Below, one piece after another: positions 57,844 to 64,000 of a stretch of DNA of 64,000 nt. The stretch is from Bradyrhizobium sp. OK095. Lineage in GTDB: Bacteria > Pseudomonadota > Alphaproteobacteria > Rhizobiales > Xanthobacteraceae. The notes under the pieces are model-generated. The model searched no databases, was not told the origin of the DNA, and was given only the letters and a program-made list of their open reading frames with translations. The stretch lies in assembly GCF_900109945.1 (NCBI RefSeq), contig NZ_FOBX01000013.1, forward strand, positions 62,001-126,000, read 5' to 3'. A program made the position numbers and the translations under genes. Every line of letters begins with the position of its first letter. The stretch's first letter is position 1.

Positions 57844-59307
57844 TCACGTCGTCGGTGCCTTTTCCGCGGCGTCAAGCGCAGCGGCAAGGCGTTTCTCTTC
57901 GCCGTAATAGCGCGCGCGTTCCCAGAATTTCGGACGACCGATGCCGGTCGATCGGTGCTGGCCGATGATCTTGCCGTTCGCGTCCTCGCCGACCAGGTCG
58001 TAGAGGAAGACGTCCTGGGTGATGATGGTGTCGCCTTCCATGCCCATCACCTCGGTGATGTGGGTGATGCGGCGCGAGCCATCGCGCAGACGAGCAGCCT
58101 GGACAATGACGTCGATCGAGGCGCAGATCATTTCGCGAATGGTGCGTGAGGGCAGCGAGAAACCGCCCATCGTGATCATGGATTCGCAACGCGACAGGGC
58201 TTCGCGCGGATTGTTGGCATGCAGCGTGCCCATCGAGCCGTCATGGCCGGTGTTCATGGCCTGGAGGAGGTCGAAGGCCTCCGGGCCACGGACTTCGCCG
58301 ACGATGATGCGTTCGGGACGCATACGCAGGCAGTTGCGCACCAGCTCGCGCATGGTGACCTGGCCTTCGCCCTCGATGTTGGGCGGGCGGGTTTCCAGCC
58401 GGACCACGTGGGGCTGCTGGAGCTGGAGCTCGGCCGCGTCTTCGCAGGTGATGACGCGCTCGTCGTGCTCGATATAATTGGTCATGCAGTTGAGCAGCGT
58501 GGTCTTGCCCGAGCCGGTACCGCCGGAGATCAGCACGTTGCAGCGGACGCGGCCGATGATCTGGAGGATTTCGGCGCCTTCCGGCGAGATCGCACCGAAC
58601 TTGACGAGCTGATCCAGCGTCAGCTTGTCCTTCTTGAATTTGCGGATGGTAAGCGTGGGCCCGTCGATCGACAGCGGCGGCACGATGGCGTTGACGCGGG
58701 AGCCGTCGGCGAGGCGCGCGTCGCAGATCGGCGAGGATTCGTCGACGCGCCGGCCGACCTGGCTGACGATGCGTTGGCAGATGTTGAGAAGCTGCTGGTT
58801 GTCGCGGAAGCGGATGCCGGTCTTCTGGATCTTGCCGTTGACTTCGATGAAGACGGTGTTGGCGCCGTTGACCATGATGTCGGCGATGTCGTCGCGCGAC
58901 AGCAGCGGCTCCAGCGGACCATAGCCGAGCACGTCGTTGCAGATGTCGTCGAGCAGCTCTTCCTGCTCGGCGATCGACATCACGATGTTCTTGATCGCGA
59001 TGATCTCGTTGACGATGTCGCGGATTTCCTCGCGGGCGGACTCGGAGTCGAGCTTGGCGAGCTGGGCGAGGTCGATGGCCTCGATCAGCGCGCCGAAGAT
59101 GGTCGCCTTGACCTCGTAATAATTATCCGAGCGGCGGGCCTCCATGGTCGGCGCAGGCTTGGCCGGGGCAAGCGGCGGCGAGGCGACGGCCGGCGGGGGC
59201 GGCGCGCGTGACACCATCGGCGCCGAAGCCGGGGCAGGCTCTGGCGACACGGCGCCGGGCTTGGGAGCCCGAGTATCGGTGTCTGTTCCGCTACGCTTAC
59301 CGAACAC
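57844..59307 (-). CDS. cpaF: Flp pilus assembly ATPase CpaF/TadA
   Basis: 487 residues. A Pro/Ala-rich N-terminus, then a secretion ATPase: Walker A GGTGSGKTT at 262-270, Walker B IIVGEVRGPE at 334-343, and an aspartate box region VITCEDAAELQL near 286-296. It powers Flp pilin assembly at the inner membrane. Confidence 0.94.
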   Translation of the reverse strand: MFGKRSGTDTDTRAPKPGAVSPEPAPASAPMVSRAPPPPAVASPPLAPAKPAPTMEARRSDNYYEVKATIFGALIEAIDLAQLAKLDSESAREEIRDIVNEIIAIKNIVMSIAEQEELLDDICNDVLGYGPLEPLLSRDDIADIMVNGANTVFIEVNGKIQKTGIRFRDNQQLLNICQRIVSQVGRRVDESSPICDARLADGSRVNAIVPPLSIDGPTLTIRKFKKDKLTLDQLVKFGAISPEGAEILQIIGRVRCNVLISGGTGSGKTTLLNCMTNYIEHDERVITCEDAAELQLQQPHVVRLETRPPNIEGEGQVTMRELVRNCLRMRPERIIVGEVRGPEAFDLLQAMNTGHDGSMGTLHANNPREALSRCESMITMGGFSLPSRTIREMICASIDVIVQAARLRDGSRRITHITEVMGMEGDTIITQDVFLYDLVGEDANGKIIGQHRSTGIGRPKFWERARYYGEEKRLAAALDAAEKAPTT

Positions 59308-59328
59308 TTAACAACTCCATGCGGCGGC

Positions 59329-60597
59329 TTATTTTCCGCGCAACTTGTCAATCAGGGGTGAAAACAGGGACGACTTTTGTTTCTTCGTCTCGCTGCGGCC
59401 GGTCAGGCGCTGGGCGATCTGGAGAAACATCTCGATCGACTTGTGGTTGGCGGAGATCTCCGCGATCATCTGGCCGTTGTTGGCCGCCGACCCGAAGATC
59501 TGCGGCTCGAACGGGATCGAGACGACCGGCTGGCTCTCGATCGCCTTGGCGAACTCCGCGGCGGCGATTTCGGGCCTTTTCGGGATGCCGACCTGGTTCA
59601 GGCAGTAGAGCGGTGGCCGGTCGTTGGGCCGCGCGGCCTTCAGCAGGTCGAACAGGTTCTTGGTATTGCGCAAATTGGCAAGGTCGGGCGCCGCCACGAT
59701 CAGGATGTCGTCGGCTCCGATCAGGGCGCGCTTGGTCCAGCCCGACCATTGATGCGGGATGTCGAGCACGATGCAGGGCATGGTGGAGCGCAGCGTGTCG
59801 AACACGGCGTCGAAGGCGTCGGAGCCGAAATCATAGACCCGGTCAAGCGTCGCCGGCGCTGCCAGCAGACTGAGATGGTCGGTGCATTTCGACAGCAGGC
59901 GGTCGATGAAGGCCGTATCGACGCGATCTGGCGAGAACACGGCGTCGGCAATGCCCTGCGGCGGGTCCTGGTTGTAGTCGAGGCCGGCGGTACCGAAGGC
60001 AAGGTCGAGATCGGCGACGACCGCGTCCATCGCAAGGTCGCGCGCGATCGCCCAGGCGACGTTGTGGGAGATGGTGGAGGAACCGACGCCGCCCTTGGCG
60101 CCGACTACGGCGATGATGCGGCCGACCGCCTTGGCTTCCGGCGCCGAGAACAGGTTGCAGATCGAGCGCACGACGTCGATCGGGCCGACCGGCGCGAGCA
60201 CGTAGTCGCTGACGCCGCGGCGCACCAACTCGCGGTAGAGCGTGACGTCGTTGATGCGGCCGATCACGACCACGCGGGTGCCGGCGTCGCAGACGGTCGC
60301 GAGATGGTCGAGCCCGCCCAGGAGGTCGTTGCGGCCGTCGCTCTCGATCACGATCACGTTCGGCGTGGGGGCTGAGCGGTAGGCTTCGATCGCTGCCGGC
60401 ATGCCGCCCATCTGAATCTTCAAATGGGCCTTGCCGAGACGGCGATCCTCGCCGGCCGACTGCACCGCGGCAGCGGTCTCCACGGTCTCGCAGAAGGCCT
60501 GGACCGAAACGCGCGGCGCGGGCGCAATATGCTCCTCGACCGGCGGGAGAGATGCGTCCGGCTGCTCTTCGTGGGTCTGGCGAGCGTAGCTGATCAT
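59329..60597 (-). CDS. cpaE: Pilus assembly protein CpaE/TadZ
   Basis: 422 residues. An atypical receiver-like domain (about 28-150) precedes a MinD/ParA-type ATPase with deviant Walker A AKGGVGSST at 167-175 and VADLDLAFGTAGLDY. It localises the pilus machinery. Its start overlaps the cpaD stop by 4 bases. Confidence 0.92.
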   Translation of the reverse strand: MISYARQTHEEQPDASLPPVEEHIAPAPRVSVQAFCETVETAAAVQSAGEDRRLGKAHLKIQMGGMPAAIEAYRSAPTPNVIVIESDGRNDLLGGLDHLATVCDAGTRVVVIGRINDVTLYRELVRRGVSDYVLAPVGPIDVVRSICNLFSAPEAKAVGRIIAVVGAKGGVGSSTISHNVAWAIARDLAMDAVVADLDLAFGTAGLDYNQDPPQGIADAVFSPDRVDTAFIDRLLSKCTDHLSLLAAPATLDRVYDFGSDAFDAVFDTLRSTMPCIVLDIPHQWSGWTKRALIGADDILIVAAPDLANLRNTKNLFDLLKAARPNDRPPLYCLNQVGIPKRPEIAAAEFAKAIESQPVVSIPFEPQIFGSAANNGQMIAEISANHKSIEMFLQIAQRLTGRSETKKQKSSLFSPLIDKLRGK

Positions 60598-61325
60598 TTG
60601 CCGGTATCGCTGAGTTTGGCCTTTTCGGCCTCAGGATAGGTAACCGAGGTCGGATTTCCCTTGCGGTATTTCTCGAAAGCGGCGGTGCGTCGTGTCGTGT
60701 AGGACGGCGTTTCGGAGCGCGGCTGCTCGAGGTCCGACGGATTGTCGACCATGGCCGCGAGGTTGCGCTGATAGGCGCAGCCGTAATTGTAATAGTCCTT
60801 GTTCTCGAACCAGCTCTTGTTCTTCATCGAGGGGCCGATGTCCTCCGGCCACAGGCCGCAGGGACCCGCGACGGCGGCGATTTTGGAATAAGTCAGCCGG
60901 ATCGGCGGCAGGAAGCGCTTGTCTTCCGGCTGGTAGGGGCGAACGATGACCCCGCGCGGCGGAACGCCCGCGGCCGCCAGCATCGCCTGGATCTCACGCA
61001 TCGTTTCGGCGACCGGGCGCGCGTTGGGCGTGCCGGACGGCGTGTCGACATGGATGGCGCCGGTGCCTTCGTGCAGCCAGGTCGATGCCAGGCCCATCAC
61101 GTCGGCGCGTTGGGCGGCGCTCAGGCCGCCGCGGGCATGGCCGACGAAGACGACGATCGAGCGGTTCTGCTCCTCGATTGCGATCGGATGACGCTGCTTG
61201 TAGTCGTCGGGAATGGAGGCGGTCACCTCGTCGTGCTGGCAGCCGCCGAGCGCAAGCGCGATGCCGACGAGCGCGCCACCGAGGCCGATGGCGCGTTTGC
61301 GAAGCTGGGGTGGTCTTGTGGTCAT
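60594..61325 (-). CDS. cpaD: Pilus assembly lipoprotein CpaD
   Basis: 243 residues from ATG 61325 (GGGGAC 6 bases upstream; a TTG at 61349 is possible). Signal with lipobox ALGGCQHDEV. It contains the CpaD family YNYGCAYQRNLAAMVDNPSDLEQPR segment. Outer-membrane associated component of the Flp pilus. Confidence 0.9.
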   Translation of the reverse strand: MTTRPPQLRKRAIGLGGALVGIALALGGCQHDEVTASIPDDYKQRHPIAIEEQNRSIVVFVGHARGGLSAAQRADVMGLASTWLHEGTGAIHVDTPSGTPNARPVAETMREIQAMLAAAGVPPRGVIVRPYQPEDKRFLPPIRLTYSKIAAVAGPCGLWPEDIGPSMKNKSWFENKDYYNYGCAYQRNLAAMVDNPSDLEQPRSETPSYTTRRTAAFEKYRKGNPTSVTYPEAEKAKLSDTGK

Positions 61326-61345
61326 CGTGAAGTCCCCGTTCCGCT

Positions 61346-62836
61346 TCAATCGGTGATGAAACCGTAGGTGCCGCGGTAGTTGCGTGCCGGCTCGGTTTTA
61401 CCGGGCACGCCGTAGATGCGGTTGATGTTGCCGATCAGCTCAGCCTGTGGATCGGCGGGCGCGGAGAAGCCGTCATCCGGCCGCGACAGGTCCTTCTGCG
61501 CCACTGCGCGAACGATATAGGGCGTCACGATCACGACCAGCTCGGTTGCGTTGTTGACGAAGTCGCGGCTGCGGAACAGCGTGCCGAGGATCGGGAGCTG
61601 CATCAGTCCCGGCAATCCGCTGACCGCCTGCTTGGTCTGCTGCTGGATCAGGCCGGCCATCGCCATCGCGCCGCCGGAGGGAATCTCCAGCGAGGTCTCG
61701 GCACGGCGGGTCCTGATCGAGGGCACCGTCAGCGAGTTCACCGAGGTCGAGGTCACGGCCTGGGACAGGGTGATCGCATTTTCGTTCGACAGTTCCGAGA
61801 CCTCGGTCATCACCCGCAGGCTGATCTTGCCCTCGGTCAGGACGACGGGGGTGAAGTTGAGCGAGATGCCGAACTTCTTGAAGCTGATCTGGGTGGTACA
61901 GACATGCGTGGTCGGGTCGCACGCATAGCCTGCCGGCACCGGGAATTCGCCGCCAGCGATGAAGGTCGCGGACTCACCAGAGATCGCAGTCAGGTTCGGC
62001 TCGGCCAGCGTCCGGATCACGCCCGCGGTTTCCATCGCGCGCAGGGTGGCCTGCACCGACGGCGTCGCGCCGAACTTCGTGGTCAGATTGTTGCCGTCGA
62101 CGAGGTTGCGGCCGAGAGCCGTGAACGGGTTGGAGTTGGTGAAGCTCACCACCGAGGTGCCGTAGTTCAGGTTCGCGGTGAGGTCGATGCCGAGCTGCTT
62201 GACGATGTTGCGCTGGACCTCGGCCACCGTCACCTTGAGCATGACCTGGTCGCGGCCGCGGACCACGATCGAGTTCACCACCTTTTCGGCGCCGCCGGCG
62301 AGGCGCGCGGCGAGTTCGTTGGCCTGCTGCGCCTCCATCGGGTTCGCCGCAGTGCCGGTCAGGACGATGCCGTCGCCGAGCCCGTCGATCTGGATGTCGG
62401 AATTGGGCAGGATTTGCTTCAGGGCTGCCCGCACGCCGTTGAGGTCGCGCTTGACCGCGATGTCATAGGCCGCGATCTGCTGGCCGGCGGAATCGAAGAA
62501 CACGATATTGGTCTGGCCGATCGCTGCGCCGATGATGTAGGCGCGCTGCGCCGAGCGCACCACCGCATTGGCAATCTTGGGATCTGCGACCAGCACGTCC
62601 TTGATGTCGCGCGGCAGGTCGATCACGATCGACTTGCCGACGCCGAGCGAGAGGAAGCGCGCGTTCATCTGGCCGTCGGCCGCGACCTGCGCCACTGAGC
62701 GGTAGTCGGCGGCGACCACGGGGGACAGCGCGGGGTTGAGCACCAGCGCGAGGGCGGCCGAGAACGACAGGGCGCGGACCACAGAGGTTCGCAGCGTCGC
62801 CAGATCTGCCCTGCATTTCATATCGACAGTCCTCAT
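61346..62836 (-). CDS. cpaC: Pilus secretin CpaC/RcpA
   Basis: 496 residues with a signal peptide (VRALSFSAALALVLNP..VVAAD), a BON/N0 region, and the secretin domain (GISLNFTPVVLTEGKISLRVMTEVSE; SGGAMAMAGLIQQQTKQAVSGLPGLMQLPILGTLFRSRDF), which forms the outer-membrane channel. ATG 62836 overlaps the cpaB stop (ATGA); ATG 62821, with GAGGA 8 bases upstream, is an alternative. Confidence 0.93.
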   Translation of the reverse strand: MRTVDMKCRADLATLRTSVVRALSFSAALALVLNPALSPVVAADYRSVAQVAADGQMNARFLSLGVGKSIVIDLPRDIKDVLVADPKIANAVVRSAQRAYIIGAAIGQTNIVFFDSAGQQIAAYDIAVKRDLNGVRAALKQILPNSDIQIDGLGDGIVLTGTAANPMEAQQANELAARLAGGAEKVVNSIVVRGRDQVMLKVTVAEVQRNIVKQLGIDLTANLNYGTSVVSFTNSNPFTALGRNLVDGNNLTTKFGATPSVQATLRAMETAGVIRTLAEPNLTAISGESATFIAGGEFPVPAGYACDPTTHVCTTQISFKKFGISLNFTPVVLTEGKISLRVMTEVSELSNENAITLSQAVTSTSVNSLTVPSIRTRRAETSLEIPSGGAMAMAGLIQQQTKQAVSGLPGLMQLPILGTLFRSRDFVNNATELVVIVTPYIVRAVAQKDLSRPDDGFSAPADPQAELIGNINRIYGVPGKTEPARNYRGTYGFITD

Positions 62837-63630
62837 CGTGCTTTCGCCGTCGAGCTTGGGATACCGTAGCGAATGATCGAAACGCCATCGCGCTTCTGTG
62901 CGGAATCATCGAGCGTGATCTCGCTCATCTTGACGTCGACGATGCTGCGCAGCGCCAGCGACAGCGTGCCGCTCTGGCGGGCGGCGGACAGCGTCTGGGT
63001 CTGCGACGGATTGAGCTCGAGGGTCACGGTCTTGCCGACCACCGCGTTCTGGCCGTCCTTCTCCTTCGGCGCCTGGTCGATGGCGAGCACGCGGATATTG
63101 GTCAGGATGATCTCGGACGTGATGACATCAGGGGCGGCGCCGCTCTGGTCGGGGTTCTTGAGGCGGCGGGTCAGAAGGACGTCGACGCGATCGTTGGGCA
63201 GGATGAAGCCGCCTGCGCCGGTCTCCGGCGATATCTCGGTGGAGATCGCGCGCATGCCGGTGGGCAGGATGGCCGCCATGAAGCCGGAGCCCTCGGGCTT
63301 GACCAGCTTCTGGTCGCGCATCGGTTCACCCTGGATGAAGGGAGCGCGCGCGATCGAGCCGGTCACCTGGGTCACGCCCTCGGGACGCTCGTTGCGGCGG
63401 ATGAAGGTGGCGCTGGCGGTTGCGGCCGGCCAGGTCTGCCATTGCACGTCTTCCGGCTTGACGGTCTGGCCGAGGCCGATGTCGTTCTTGGCCACCAGGA
63501 CATCGACGGTGGGAAGCTGCGCGACCTGAGCCGCTGGAGGCGGCGCATTGTCCGAGCCGCTCGCCAGGTACGCGGCGACGCCGCCGGCGCAGATGGCGAC
63601 CGTCAGGACGACTATGCGTGCCCTATTCAT
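62833..63630 (-). CDS. cpaB: Flp pilus assembly protein CpaB
   Basis: 265 residues from ATG 63630. N-terminal membrane segment (RIVVLTVAICAGGVAAYLASG), SAF-like domain (VLVAKNDIGLGQTVKPEDVQWQTWP) and RcpC/CpaB region (LPTGMRAISTEISPETGAGGFILPNDRVDVLLTRR). Periplasmic accessory factor of the pilus. First gene after cpaA in the operon, 127 bases downstream. Confidence 0.92.
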   Translation of the reverse strand: MNRARIVVLTVAICAGGVAAYLASGSDNAPPPAAQVAQLPTVDVLVAKNDIGLGQTVKPEDVQWQTWPAATASATFIRRNERPEGVTQVTGSIARAPFIQGEPMRDQKLVKPEGSGFMAAILPTGMRAISTEISPETGAGGFILPNDRVDVLLTRRLKNPDQSGAAPDVITSEIILTNIRVLAIDQAPKEKDGQNAVVGKTVTLELNPSQTQTLSAARQSGTLSLALRSIVDVKMSEITLDDSAQKRDGVSIIRYGIPSSTAKAR

Positions 63631-63757
63631 ACGCTTCACTTTCCACAAAACGCCGCGACGCTGGCGCCGCCGTAATCGGCAGTTGACCAGCTATTCGTCA
63701 AAGCATGGTTAATGAGGCGTATCTAAATCGGCTTAACGCCGGGTTTACCCGGTGTGT

Positions 63758-64000
63758 TCAGCGCAGTGCGAAGTGAGCGAGGTCGATCGCCTTCACCCAT
63801 CCGGTCTCCGGGTAGATCATCAGCGCGCCAAGCGTCAGCGCGATCCCGTAGGGGATGCCGCTCTCCTTGTCGTGCAGTCGTGCCAGCCAGGCCTGGCCCG
63901 CCAGCCCGTAAGGTAACGGCCATTGCCGGAACTGGAGCAGAAGAAGCGTCAGCGCTCCGCCGAACAGCGAAGCGTAGAGCAGGAAGTCCATCAACTGGGC
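63758..64000 (-). CDS. cpaA: Prepilin peptidase CpaA, C-terminal part
   Basis: 80 codons; the 5' end lies beyond the right edge. Hydrophobic segments with FLLYASLFGGALTLLLLQFRQWPLP and the late motif DKESGIPYGIALTLGALMIYPET, typical of the CpaA end after the second catalytic Asp, which is not in the window. Processes Flp pilin. Confidence 0.8.
   Translation of the reverse strand, partial: AQLMDFLLYASLFGGALTLLLLQFRQWPLPYGLAGQAWLARLHDKESGIPYGIALTLGALMIYPETGWVKAIDLAHFALR

Overview
The window reads as a high-GC alphaproteobacterial chromosome, most likely Bradyrhizobium or a close relative. The evidence is a 184-residue membrane-anchored cytochrome c matching CycM, a pim-type dicarboxylate degradation cluster, an ABC permease-ATPase fusion (LivM-LivG), rhizobial Tad/Cpa pilus genes, and several families of long palindromic intergenic repeats. 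No rRNA, tRNA, CRISPR array or intact insertion sequence was seen.

Layout. 1-3.3 kb: start of a TRAP solute receptor (cut by the edge), divergent pobA (4-hydroxybenzoate hydroxylase), a hotdog thioesterase and a LysR regulator. 3.4-9.9 kb: an FMN-binding protein; a branched-chain-type (HAAT) ABC transporter livF/livMG-fusion/livH on the minus strand with a divergent MarR regulator and a candidate operator; glycerate 2-kinase. 10.0-25.9 kb: the main metabolic block, a second HAAT transporter (livG, livF, livH, livM) followed by three paralogous solute receptors, each with its own hairpin terminator. Divergently, an IclR regulator is separated by a 19-bp perfect palindrome from a dicarboxylate beta-oxidation operon (pimF, pimA, pimC, pimD and an SDR). 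26.1-30.5 kb: glycerol kinase, then a lower-GC accessory patch with a ribbon-helix-helix-like protein, a divergent duplicate of the glpK 3' end and a large P-loop ATPase. 30.6-33.8 kb: glutathione transferase, a tandem DUF3592 membrane protein, an anchored protein of unknown function and a 43-residue Cys-rich secreted peptide. 33.8-42.5 kb: housekeeping genes metH, metF, an LLM flavin oxidoreductase, pheA, kdsB and cycM. 42.6-50.4 kb: a microcin C/oligopeptide-type ABC system (two tandem YejA-like receptors, yejB, yejE, yejF). 50.4-54.8 kb: an NlpC/P60 hydrolase, an M17 aminopeptidase, a small membrane protein and a metallophosphoesterase. 54.9-64 kb: Tad pilus genes tadD, tadC, tadB, cpaF, cpaE, cpaD, cpaC, cpaB and the 3' part of cpaA.

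How they work together. The 10-26 kb block is best read as one regulon: several receptors feed one ABC importer for carboxylic acids, PimA activates them to CoA esters, PimC/PimD oxidise, PimF hydrates and dehydrogenates, and IclR controls both arms from the shared intergenic region. The Tad genes form one minus-strand operon encoding a Flp-type adhesive pilus. The most distinctive accessory region is 27.65-30.5 kb, where the ATPase and the RHH-like protein flank a glpK 3'-end duplicate. That arrangement suggests acquisition or rearrangement at the glpK 3' end. Functions there are not established by the sequence.
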